Assembly (NCBI GenBank): GCA_900541835.1 | Contig: UQLL01000031.1 | Span: forward strand, 1 to 22,041 | Source: an uncultured Porphyromonadaceae bacterium | Lineage (GTDB): Bacteria; Bacteroidota; Bacteroidia; Bacteroidales; Muribaculaceae | Length of the DNA stretch: 22,041 bases | Reading direction: 5' to 3' | Shown here: in pieces, positions 7,951 through 15,301 of the stretch | Position numbering within the stretch: position 1 is the first letter of the stretch | How the letters are laid out: the number at the start of each line of letters is the position of its first letter | The notes under the pieces: model-generated | What the model saw: only the letters and a program-made list of their open reading frames with translations | Told to the model about the DNA's origin: nothing | Database searches by the model: none | Made by a program: the position numbers and the translations under genes

Positions 7951-7989
7951 CTCAAAATTGCCGAAAGTGTGCAATAACCCGACATCGTC

Positions 7990-8574
7990 ATGGTAAGCAA
8001 GACACGCGAGAAATTCATAGAAGTGGCCCGACAGCTCTTTGCCCGCAAAGGCATTGAGAATACAACCATGAACGATATAGCATCTGCCTCGGACAAGGGG
8101 AGGCGCACGATTTACACCTATTTCAAGAGCAAGCGCGACATCTTCAACGCAGTGATAGAGCGTGAGACGGACCAGCTGCTCGAAAGCCTGCGGCACATCG
8201 TCGACGAGGCCGGCGAGCCGGAGGAGAAGCTGCGGCAGTACGTGTCGTGCCGGTTCGAGACGATGAAAGGAATCGTGCAGCGCAACGGCTCGCTGAAAGC
8301 AGGCTTCTTCCGCGACGTACGCAAGGTGGACCGGGCTCGCAAGGTGATTTCGGCAAAGGAGACGGAGATGCTGCGCCGCATCCTGCAGCAGGGAGTGGAC
8401 AACGGCTCGTTCGACATCGACTCCATATCGGAGCGGGCTGTGATCGTCACACACGCGCTACAGGGCTTCGACGTGCCCTACATCCGCGACAGCCTGGCCG
8501 CACAGGACATCTCCAAAACCACAATGGTGACCTATGTCACCGACCTCATTCTTAACGGTATAAAGAAGCACTGA
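7990..8574 (+). CDS. TetR/AcrR family transcriptional regulator
   Basis: The 194-residue product has the family plan: an N-terminal helix (SKTREKFIEVARQLFARKG), then the helix-turn-helix at about 25-50 (TTMNDIASASDKGRRTIYTY followed by FKSKRDIFNAV), and an all-helical ligand-binding C-terminal domain. TetR proteins are dimeric repressors released by a small ligand. It sits one base upstream of a ketoacyl-ACP synthase III gene and shares its promoter, so I infer that it controls fatty acid synthesis genes and probably itself, with an acyl-CoA, acyl-ACP or similar ligand. That role is inference from gene order; the ligand pocket cannot be read. Confidence 0.92.
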   Translation: MVSKTREKFIEVARQLFARKGIENTTMNDIASASDKGRRTIYTYFKSKRDIFNAVIERETDQLLESLRHIVDEAGEPEEKLRQYVSCRFETMKGIVQRNGSLKAGFFRDVRKVDRARKVISAKETEMLRRILQQGVDNGSFDIDSISERAVIVTHALQGFDVPYIRDSLAAQDISKTTMVTYVTDLILNGIKKH

Positions 8575-8575
8575 C

Positions 8576-9520
8576 ATGTACATAAACGCCATGGGGAGCT
8601 ACGTCCCCGCCCAGCGCCTGGGCAACGACTACTTCACGTCCATCAACGGCCTGACTCCGGAGTGGATAGAGCAGCGGACCGGCATCCGAACCCGATCGAG
8701 GGCCGGAGAGGGCGAGAACCACAACACGATGGGACTGGAGGCCGTGCGCGACGCACTGAAACACCTTCCCTACCCCGTCACTGACGTGGACCTGATCGTC
8801 TCGGCGGCCTACTCGCCGCTGGACCTGGTGGGCACTCTGGCTCACGTGGCCCAGCGCGAATTCGAAATCGACGGCGCCAAGGCGGTATACTGCTCCTCGG
8901 CCTGCTCGTCGTTCATCAACGGCCTGGAAATCGTGGAGGGATATTTCGCCATGGGCAAGGCCACTAAAGCGTTGATCATAAGCAGCGAGCACAACTCCTA
9001 CTACGCCAGCGAGCGGGACCCTAAGAGCGGCCACCTGTGGGGCGACGGCGCCGTGGCCTGGTTCATCAGCAAGGACCGAGTGACCCCGGACGACTGGCAG
9101 ATTCTGGACATCTTCACCGAGGGGCTGGGCAACACCGGCAAGGGTCCCGAGGGGGTACGCCTGCGCCCGGCAGAGGACGGCATCACGATGCCCGACGGTC
9201 GCGACGTCTTCATCCACGCCTGCCGGTACATGATTCACGCCCTCAACCACTCGCTGGAGCACTCGGGACTGCAGAGAGAGGACATCTCCCACTTCATCTG
9301 CCACCAGGCCAACAAGCGCATCGTGGCGCAGGTGGCCCACCAGCTCGACCTCGACATGGACTCGTTCTACAACAACATCGAGGAACTTGGCAACACCGGC
9401 TCGGCCTCGGCCGCGCTCGTGCTCACACAGTACGCCGACCAAGTGCGGACGGGCGAGAAAACGGCCCTGATGGTCTTCGGCGGCGGCTATAGCTGCAGCT
9501 GCTTCATAGTACAGAAATAA
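8576..9520 (+). CDS. fabH: 3-oxoacyl-[acyl-carrier-protein] synthase III family protein
   Basis: FabH condenses acetyl-CoA (or a branched acyl-CoA) with malonyl-ACP to start fatty acid elongation in the cytoplasm. The 314-residue product carries the complete thiolase-fold triad: Cys110 (YCSSACSSFINGLEI), His243 (FICHQANKRI) and Asn273 (EELGNTGSASAALVL). It also has the WIEQRTGIRTR segment at 30-40 that contacts CoA, and the terminal FGGGYSCSCF. It starts one base after the TetR stop and is followed after 26 bases by fabG. Because Bacteroidetes often carry more than one FabH-like protein, this copy may have a specialised primer or acyl chain. The gene symbol is by family; the exact substrate is not established. 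Confidence 0.88.
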   Translation: MYINAMGSYVPAQRLGNDYFTSINGLTPEWIEQRTGIRTRSRAGEGENHNTMGLEAVRDALKHLPYPVTDVDLIVSAAYSPLDLVGTLAHVAQREFEIDGAKAVYCSSACSSFINGLEIVEGYFAMGKATKALIISSEHNSYYASERDPKSGHLWGDGAVAWFISKDRVTPDDWQILDIFTEGLGNTGKGPEGVRLRPAEDGITMPDGRDVFIHACRYMIHALNHSLEHSGLQREDISHFICHQANKRIVAQVAHQLDLDMDSFYNNIEELGNTGSASAALVLTQYADQVRTGEKTALMVFGGGYSCSCFIVQK

Positions 9521-9546
9521 TCAAACCACACATTATATAATTACGC

Positions 9547-10293
9547 ATGAAACTTCTTGAAGGAAAGACAGCACTGATAACGGGTGCCGCACGCGGCATC
9601 GGCAAGGCCCTGGCCCTGCGCTTCGCCGAACACGGCGCCAACATCGCCTTCACCGACCTGGTGATCGACGAGAACGGCGAACAGACCAAGCGCGAAATCG
9701 AAGAGCTGGGCGTGCGCTGCGAGGCATACGCGTCCAACGCCGCCGACTTCGCCCAGACCGCCGAGGTGGTGGAGAAGGTCAAGAGTGACTTCGGCCACAT
9801 CGACATCCTGGTCAACAACGCCGGCATCACAAAGGACGGTCTGATGATGCGCATGTCGGAGGGCCAGTGGGACGCCGTCATCAACGTCAACCTGAAGTCG
9901 GCCTTCAACTTCATACACGCCGTGCTGCCGACGATGATGCGCCAGCGCAAGGGCTCGATCATCAACATGGCCTCGGTAGTGGGCGTGCACGGCAACGCCG
10001 GGCAGTCCAATTACGCAGCCTCGAAGGCGGGCCTGATAGCCCTGGCCAAGAGCATCGCACAGGAGGTGGGTTCCCGCGGCATCCGCGCCAACGCCATCGC
10101 CCCGGGCTTCATCGAGACGGCCATGACGGCCGCCCTGCCCGACGAGGTGCGCCAGGAGTGGACCAAGAAGATTCCCCTGCGACGCGGCGGCACGCCCGAC
10201 GACATAGCCGACGTGGCACTGTTCCTGGCCTCTGACCTCAGCTCGTACGTGTCGGGACAGGTTATCCAGGTTGATGGCGGCATGAACATGTAA
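9547..10293 (+). CDS. fabG: 3-oxoacyl-[acyl-carrier-protein] reductase
   Basis: FabG reduces 3-oxoacyl-ACP to 3-hydroxyacyl-ACP with NADPH, the second step of each elongation cycle. The 248-residue short-chain dehydrogenase has all key elements: the TGAARGIG nucleotide motif (12-19), NNAG (90-93) and the catalytic Ser143, Tyr156 and Lys160 (YAASK). The end reads YVSGQVIQVDGGMNM, the usual FabG C-terminus. It follows the ketoacyl synthase gene in the same direction, supporting a shared fatty acid role rather than one of the many other SDR functions. A 190-base gap with a GC-rich hairpin separates it from ispD. Confidence 0.92.
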   Translation: MKLLEGKTALITGAARGIGKALALRFAEHGANIAFTDLVIDENGEQTKREIEELGVRCEAYASNAADFAQTAEVVEKVKSDFGHIDILVNNAGITKDGLMMRMSEGQWDAVINVNLKSAFNFIHAVLPTMMRQRKGSIINMASVVGVHGNAGQSNYAASKAGLIALAKSIAQEVGSRGIRANAIAPGFIETAMTAALPDEVRQEWTKKIPLRRGGTPDDIADVALFLASDLSSYVSGQVIQVDGGMNM

Positions 10294-10448
10294 GTTAAGT
10301 GGGCCGTCAGAAAGGCGCATCTGCAGCGTTGCAGGAACCACTCGGGCTCGGTCACGTACCAAAGCCCACTCCCTCAGGAACCCTGCGCCTAACAACTGCA
10401 TCCTTTATGACAGCCCCTCGTCTCATAGTCACGTATTAACACACATAA

Positions 10449-10475
10449 GGGACGCGCGGCCAGTCTGCGCGTCCC
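10449..10475. repeat. GC-rich hairpin upstream of ispD, possible terminator or dispersed palindrome
   Basis: GGGACGCGC (10449-10457) and GCGCGTCCC (10467-10475) pair perfectly over nine bases with a nine-base loop. The element ends eight bases before the ispD ATG and lacks a U tract. Its GGGACGC core recurs in the hairpin at 18531-18551, which suggests a dispersed palindrome family. The rest of 10294-10483 shows no gene and no clear TAnnTTTG box. Confidence 0.55.
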
Positions 10476-10483
10476 TGCAAGTT

Positions 10484-11167
10484 ATGGAGAAGATAGCGAT
10501 AGTGGTGGCCGGAGGTAGCGGACGGCGTGCCGGCGGCGGGGTGCCGAAGCAATTCAGGCTGCTGGCCGGCAAACCGGTGCTGATGCATAGCCTGGAGACG
10601 CTCCGGCGCTCAGGGGCAACGCGGCTCGTGGTAGTGCTTCACCCCGACTACCTGGAAGAATGGCGCGAAAGGCTCACGTCTCTTCCATACCCTGTCACGG
10701 CCGTGGCGGGAGGAGAGTCGCGGCCCGAGTCGGTGCGCAACGCCCTGTGCGAGATCAAACGGCAGGGATATGACTACGACGACCTCATCGCCATCCACGA
10801 CGGCGCCCGCCCGCTGCTGCCGCTGCAGGTGGCCATGGACGGCTGGATCATGGCCGCAGAGGAAGGTGCGGCCATCCCGGTGGTGCCTCCCACCGACTCG
10901 CTGCGAGTCCTTGAAGAGGACGGCAACGCCTCGAAGCCGGTGGACCGCAGCCGCTTCCGCTGCGTACAGACGCCGCAGGTATTCCGCGCACACATCCTCA
11001 TGGACGCATACTCGCGCCCGGACCTGGAGGAATTCACCGACGATGCCTCCGCCATCGAGGCCGCCGGCTACTTCGTGGACCTCTTCCTCGGCCATCCGCA
11101 CAACATCAAAATCACCAACCCCGGCGACCTGGAAATCGCCGAGGTGCTGCTGCGCCTGATGAAATGA
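10484..11167 (+). CDS. ispD: 2-C-methyl-D-erythritol 4-phosphate cytidylyltransferase
   Basis: IspD joins CTP and methylerythritol phosphate in the MEP (non-mevalonate) isoprenoid pathway. The 227-residue product has the expected length and the CTP-binding loop VVAGGSGRRAGGGVPKQF at 7-24, where Arg15 and Lys22 match catalytic Arg20 and Lys27 of E. coli. IHDGARPL, VQTPQVF, EFTDDASAIE and NIKITNPGDLEIAE follow in family order. The stop overlaps the recG start (ATGA), so the two genes are translationally coupled. The start at 10484 gives the conserved MEKIAIVVAGG beginning and lies directly after a hairpin. Confidence 0.96.
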   Translation: MEKIAIVVAGGSGRRAGGGVPKQFRLLAGKPVLMHSLETLRRSGATRLVVVLHPDYLEEWRERLTSLPYPVTAVAGGESRPESVRNALCEIKRQGYDYDDLIAIHDGARPLLPLQVAMDGWIMAAEEGAAIPVVPPTDSLRVLEEDGNASKPVDRSRFRCVQTPQVFRAHILMDAYSRPDLEEFTDDASAIEAAGYFVDLFLGHPHNIKITNPGDLEIAEVLLRLMK

Positions 11168-13296
11168 GCGACTTTCTCTCCTCCACCAGCGTGATGTACC
11201 TCAAGGGGGTGGGCGAGCGGCTGGCAAAGCAGCTCGACACGAGCCTGGGCATCCGCACCTTCCGCGATCTGGTCTACTACTTCCCAAGCCGGTTCGTGGA
11301 CCGTAGCCGCTTCTACTCCATCGGCGAGTTCTCCGCCGAGATGCCGTACGTGCAGGTGCACGGCTACTTCATGCGCCTGCACGAGGAGGGAGAGGGGGCC
11401 AAGCGACGCCTGGTGGGACTCTTCACCGACGGCCAGCGCAACATGGAAGTGGTGTGGTTCTCGCGCATACGCCAGATCGCCAACACCCTGCGCCTCAACC
11501 ACCCGTACATCCTCTTCGGCAAGCCCACGGCCTTCAACGGCCGCTGGTCGATGACGCACCCGGAAATTTCGGGCGAGGACAACCCCGGTCAGGAGCGGTC
11601 ACCTTTCTTCGCCGTATACCCGCTCACAGACCGGGCGCGTAAGAGCCAGCTTACGCAGCGATCGCTGCGCCGGTGGATGCAGAACGCCTTCGCCAACACC
11701 CGCGTAGCCAACTGCCCCGAGACGCTTCCTGTCTTCCTGGTGCGAGAGCTGGGTCTGACGCCGCTGCCGCAGGCACTGCGCGCCATGCACTTCCCCCGGT
11801 CTGGCCAGGAGCTGGAGGCCGCCCGCAAGCGCTTCAAGTTCGAGGAGCTGTACTACATCCAGCTGCACATACTGCGATTCTCCCGCCAGCGCAACAAGCA
11901 TATTGCCGGGCAGGTCTTCCCGCACGTAGGAGATTTCTTCAACACCTTCTACCGCGACGTGCTGCCATTCGACCTGACTGGCGCCCAGAAGCGCGTGGTG
12001 CGCGAAATCCGCGCCGACATGCTCACCGGGCGCCAGATGAACCGCCTGCTGCAGGGGGATGTGGGCAGCGGCAAGACTCTCGTAGCCTTCCTGGCATGCC
12101 TGCTGGCAGTCGACAACGGCGCCCAGGCAGCCATCATGGCGCCCACCGAGATTCTGGCCACCCAGCACTACCAGACGCTGAGAGAGTGGTGCCTGCGGCT
12201 GGGCCTCAACATCGGCCTGCTCACCGGCTCCACGCCGCAGCGCGAGCGCCGCTTCCTCGACGATGCCCTGCGCGACGGCTCCGTGCAGCTGCTCGTGGGC
12301 ACCCACGCCCTCATCGAAGACCGTGTACAGTTCCGCAACCTCGGTGTGGCCGTCATCGACGAGCAGCACCGCTTCGGCGTGGCTCAGCGCGCCCGCCTAT
12401 GGCAGAAGAACACCGTGGCCCCACACATGCTCGTCATGACCGCTACCCCAATCCCGCGCACCCTGTCGATGACCCTATACGGCGACCTCGACGTCTCCGT
12501 CATCGACGAGCTGCCGCCTGGCCGCAAGCCCGTCACCACGCGCCTATACTACCGAGAGCAGAAAGAGGCCGTATGGCGCCTGGTGGGAAGCCAGCTCCGC
12601 TTAGGCCGCCAGGCATACGTAGTCTATCCCCTTATCAAGGAGAACGATAAAATCGACCTGCGCAGCCTCGAAGAAGGTTGCCGCACCGTGCAGCAGATCT
12701 TCGGCCGCACGTACAGGATCGCCTACGTGCACGGACAGATGAAGCCGGCCGAGAAAGACCACCAGATGGAGCTCTTCGCCTCCGGCCAGGCGCAGATACT
12801 CGTGGCCACCACCGTGATAGAAGTGGGCGTGAACGTGCCCAACGCCACCGTGATGGTGATCGACGGCGCGGAGCGATTCGGCCTCAGCCAGCTGCACCAG
12901 CTGCGCGGGCGCGTGGGCCGAGGTGCAGACATGAGCTACTGTGCCCTGGTAGCCCACGACAAGATTGGCGCCGACACCCGCCGACGCCTCGAACTCATGA
13001 CCCAGACCACCGACGGCTTCGAGATTGCCGAAGCCGACATGCGCATGCGCGGCCCGGGCGACATCGAAGGGACACTTCAAAGCGGCATGCCCTTCAACCT
13101 GCGCGTGGCAAGCCTGGCCACCGACGCCGACCTGCTCGCCCTGGCACGCCGACACGCCATCGCCACCCTCGACCACTACCCACAGCTATCGGCAAAAGGC
13201 GAGGTTCCCCAGGGCACCGACAACGACCTGAATCTGATGCGCTCCGAACTGTGTCGCCGCTTCGGACAAGGCGTCGACTGGTCCGCCATCAGCTGA
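11164..13296 (+). CDS. recG: ATP-dependent DNA helicase RecG
   Basis: RecG is a monomeric helicase that reverses stalled replication forks and branch-migrates Holliday junctions. The 710-residue product has an N-terminal wedge/OB region (about 1-250, beginning YLKGVGERLAKQL) and then the helicase core: Walker A GDVGSGKT (298-305), MAPTEILATQH (motif Ia), DEQH (400-403), MTATPIPRTLS (motif III), TTVIEVGVNVPNA and QLHQLRGRVGRG (motifs V and VI). The RecG-specific C-terminal segment EADMRMRGPGDIEGTLQSG follows. No key residue is missing. It overlaps ispD at its start; the downstream gap contains imperfect inverted repeats that may end the transcript. Confidence 0.97.
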   Translation: MSDFLSSTSVMYLKGVGERLAKQLDTSLGIRTFRDLVYYFPSRFVDRSRFYSIGEFSAEMPYVQVHGYFMRLHEEGEGAKRRLVGLFTDGQRNMEVVWFSRIRQIANTLRLNHPYILFGKPTAFNGRWSMTHPEISGEDNPGQERSPFFAVYPLTDRARKSQLTQRSLRRWMQNAFANTRVANCPETLPVFLVRELGLTPLPQALRAMHFPRSGQELEAARKRFKFEELYYIQLHILRFSRQRNKHIAGQVFPHVGDFFNTFYRDVLPFDLTGAQKRVVREIRADMLTGRQMNRLLQGDVGSGKTLVAFLACLLAVDNGAQAAIMAPTEILATQHYQTLREWCLRLGLNIGLLTGSTPQRERRFLDDALRDGSVQLLVGTHALIEDRVQFRNLGVAVIDEQHRFGVAQRARLWQKNTVAPHMLVMTATPIPRTLSMTLYGDLDVSVIDELPPGRKPVTTRLYYREQKEAVWRLVGSQLRLGRQAYVVYPLIKENDKIDLRSLEEGCRTVQQIFGRTYRIAYVHGQMKPAEKDHQMELFASGQAQILVATTVIEVGVNVPNATVMVIDGAERFGLSQLHQLRGRVGRGADMSYCALVAHDKIGADTRRRLELMTQTTDGFEIAEADMRMRGPGDIEGTLQSGMPFNLRVASLATDADLLALARRHAIATLDHYPQLSAKGEVPQGTDNDLNLMRSELCRRFGQGVDWSAIS

Positions 13297-13303
13297 CAGC
13301 TAA

Positions 13304-13412
13304 GAACTGAACGATTTTTTATGATTGAACTATTATGACGATTTTTGCACGACGTTTATATGTGGATTTACCATCGCCTCAATAAATCGTTCAATCGTTA
13401 TAATAATCGTTC
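13304..13412. repeat. Cluster of GAACGATT/AATCGTTC repeats between recG and the Crp/Fnr gene
   Basis: The 121-base gap between the convergent recG and Crp/Fnr stops holds GAACGATT near 13309 and the complementary AATCGTTC at about 13385 and 13405, with a further partial copy between them. The outer copies can pair to form a long imperfect hairpin. A role as bidirectional terminator is plausible; no gene is present. Confidence 0.5.
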
Positions 13413-13417
13413 GACAG

Positions 13418-14005
13418 TTAACGCTGCCTACGCAGGCGGCTGAGGTGCTCCGGACGGATTCCCAGGTATGAAGCGATGTGCTTGAGCGGGATGCGCTGAG
13501 CAATCTCCCGTGCCGACATCTGCCCCAGCGGCGGGTCGTCGTTAGTCATGAACGCTCGCAGCCTATCGGCAGCATTCATGTTGGCGAACTTCAGGTATCT
13601 ACGTTCCAGGGCGTACAGCTGCCCGGCGCTGAGCGCCAGCAGCCAGTCCTTCAGCTCCGGGAAAAGCAACATTCCCCTCCGCATCACCTCGTACGAGACC
13701 GTGTACATCTCCGTCGGCTCGATGGCCACCAGCGAGAATGGGGACGACACCCCCGAATGCCAGCAGTGCACCGGCGTGTAGATGTCCCCGGGACAGCAGA
13801 ACAGCTGCGTGGCCTCCTGGCACCCGTTGTGGTGACAGACACGCGCCAGCCCATCCGACAGGCAAAAGAAAACATCGCATACCACCCCCTGGCGCAACAT
13901 CACGCCCCCCGCCGGATAACACCGCTTCACGGCCCGCCGCTCCAGCGCGTCCACACACTGGGGCGAAAGCGGTCCGTAACGCCGCACAATATCGGTGAAG
14001 TCCAT
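13418..14005 (-). CDS. Crp/Fnr family transcriptional regulator with a cysteine-rich sensor domain
   Basis: The 195-residue product has an N-terminal cyclic-nucleotide-binding-type beta roll (about 20-105, including LRQGVVCDVFFCLSDGLARV and CCPGDIYTP), the long dimer helix (about 115-145) and a C-terminal helix-turn-helix ending IPLKHIASYLGIRPEHLSRL. The short end after the recognition helix is normal for Bacteroidetes members. Nine cysteines (17, 29, 43, 48, 57, 62, 70, 71, 81) fall in the first 81 residues and none later, which is atypical and hints at a metal, iron-sulfur or thiol sensor. This is inference; the FNR cluster spacing is not present. The gene is divergent from the hemerythrin-LuxR regulator across a 281-base gap, and convergent with recG. 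Confidence 0.88.
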   Translation of the reverse strand: MDFTDIVRRYGPLSPQCVDALERRAVKRCYPAGGVMLRQGVVCDVFFCLSDGLARVCHHNGCQEATQLFCCPGDIYTPVHCWHSGVSSPFSLVAIEPTEMYTVSYEVMRRGMLLFPELKDWLLALSAGQLYALERRYLKFANMNAADRLRAFMTNDDPPLGQMSAREIAQRIPLKHIASYLGIRPEHLSRLRRQR

Positions 14006-14151
14006 TCCTATTGTCTATAAGCATCCGTTCCCTTGCACCCATATAACGCTCCAGCAGCTCGTTTCAATCTTGACAAATGTTAATTTTCACCCGTCACACT
14101 CTTGTTTCGAGCATATATCAACACCTCAGAACAGCTCACAGCCAACAGGAT

Positions 14152-14168
14152 ACTCACTTGTGGTGAGT
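14152..14168. promoter_or_regulatory. Candidate operator, ACTCAC-N5-GTGAGT
   Basis: A perfect six-base inverted repeat with a five-base spacer (TTGTG) lies midway between the divergent Crp/Fnr and hemerythrin-LuxR genes. Half-site size and spacing suit a dimeric regulator. It could equally be a chance palindrome; no other copy was recognised in the window. Confidence 0.35.
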
Positions 14169-14255
14169 CCGCGAGGGCCGCAACTATCAACGCCCGATTC
14201 CCGGTCCTCAACTTTTTACCCACTTCTGACTAATCCTCATTAATGATTTTCGTAG

Positions 14256-14263
14256 TAACTTTG
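14256..14263 (+). promoter_or_regulatory. -7 promoter box of the hemerythrin-LuxR gene
   Basis: TAACTTTG fits TAnnTTTG exactly and lies 23 bases before the ATG at 14287. No clear -33 TTTG at the usual distance, which would suit an activator-dependent promoter. Confidence 0.65.
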
Positions 14264-14286
14264 CAGCATAATTCCCGGCTATCGTC

Positions 14287-15237
14287 ATGGACAAGATCAC
14301 ATACTCCGCACAGAACAACATGCGCGAGCTCATCCGCGACAACAACCTGCTGCTGCCCGTCATCAGCCGCTTCGACATCGCATTCGGCTTCGGCGACGCC
14401 AAAGTGGCCGACGTGTGCCGCCTCAACGATGTCGACACCGACACGTTCCTGACGGTCTGCAACTTTCTGAGCGGCTACAGCTTCGACATCGAGCGCATCT
14501 CCCTGCCGGCCCTCATGCAGTACCTCAAGCACGCCCACGCCTCGTTCCTCGAGGTGATGCTGCCGCGCATCCGCCACTCGCTAATCGACGCCATCAACCG
14601 CGCCGACGAGGGAGAGGTAGCCGTCATGCTCATCAAATTCTTCGACGACTACGTCCAAGAGGTCCGCAAGCACATGGACTTCGAGAACGACGTCGTCTTC
14701 GAGTACGTCGCCCGCCTCATCGACGGCCGGCCCGGACAGGGATTCGGCATACAGCAGTTCTCAGTCAACCACGGCCACATGGCCTCCAAGCTCAAGGAGC
14801 TAAAGGACATCTTTATCTACCACTACAAACAGAAGAAAAACGACCGCCTGTCGGCCGCACTGTTCGACATCATCAACTGCGAGCGCGACATGATGTCGCA
14901 CTTCGACGTGGAAAGCCGCCTGTTCGTGCCGACCGTCGAGCGGCTCGAACGCACCCTCGCATCAACTCTCGACTCTCAGCTCTCAGCGCCCAACGCCCAG
15001 CAGCCGTCGGCCGACGCCGGCACCGTGCAGCTCAGCCAGCGCGAGCGCGAGATAGTGCGCTGCATAGCCCTGGGCAAGCCCAGCAAGGTAATCGCCGACG
15101 AACTCTGCATCTCCGTCAACACCGTCGCCACGCACCGGCGCAACATCAGCGCAAAACTCGAAATCCACTCCCCTGCCGGACTCACCCTCTACGCCATAAT
15201 CAATCACCTGGTCGACATCAACGAAGTCACCCTCTGA
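14287..15237 (+). CDS. LuxR-type regulator with RIC/YtfE-like hemerythrin sensor domain
   Basis: The 316-residue product joins a sensor resembling RIC/YtfE/ScdA (di-iron proteins linked to nitrosative stress) to a DNA-binding domain. Residues 12-62 align with the DUF542/ScdA_N segment, but the Cys-Cys pair expected after YDMDY is Gly34-Phe35 here. The hemerythrin four-helix bundle spans about 75-222 and keeps candidate iron ligands: His84 (KHAHASFLEVMLP), His129 and Glu133 (RKHMDFEND), His162 or His164 (NHGHMASKL), His205 and Glu209 (MMSHFDVESRL). A Ser/Ala/Gln/Pro linker (224-248) leads to a LuxR helix-turn-helix at 249-305 (LSQREREIVRCIALGKPSKV followed by CISVNTVATHRRNI). I infer a soluble transcription factor sensing oxygen, NO or iron. 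It is divergent from the Crp/Fnr gene and ends at a strong hairpin. Confidence 0.88.
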   Translation: MDKITYSAQNNMRELIRDNNLLLPVISRFDIAFGFGDAKVADVCRLNDVDTDTFLTVCNFLSGYSFDIERISLPALMQYLKHAHASFLEVMLPRIRHSLIDAINRADEGEVAVMLIKFFDDYVQEVRKHMDFENDVVFEYVARLIDGRPGQGFGIQQFSVNHGHMASKLKELKDIFIYHYKQKKNDRLSAALFDIINCERDMMSHFDVESRLFVPTVERLERTLASTLDSQLSAPNAQQPSADAGTVQLSQREREIVRCIALGKPSKVIADELCISVNTVATHRRNISAKLEIHSPAGLTLYAIINHLVDINEVTL

Positions 15238-15239
15238 AC

Positions 15240-15287
15240 ATGAACAATAGGCTTCGCGCACTTATTAGCACGAAGCCTATTGTTCAT
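15240..15287. terminator. Strong hairpin between convergent hemerythrin-LuxR and COG0523 genes
   Basis: The arms 15240-15256 and 15271-15287 pair perfectly over 17 bases (ATGAACAATAGGCTTCG and its complement) around a 14-base loop, followed by TGTTCTTTTCC on the plus strand. It lies three bases after the LuxR-type stop and 14 before the opposing stop, so it likely serves both genes. Confidence 0.82.
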
Positions 15288-15301
15288 TGTTCTTTTCCTC
15301 G

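Larger units (their letters stand above)
14006..14286. other. Divergent intergenic region between two regulators
   Basis: This 281-base stretch has no plausible gene. It holds the plus-strand TAACTTTG promoter box at 14256-14263, an ACTCAC/GTGAGT inverted repeat at 14152-14168, and AT-rich segments. A minus-strand promoter for the Crp/Fnr gene must lie here, but no exact TAnnTTTG box was found close to its start. Confidence 0.6.

Noticed and set aside
8552..9442. 296-codon minus-strand frame opposite fabH
   Set aside because: Antisense shadow of a gene with a complete catalytic triad on the plus strand.
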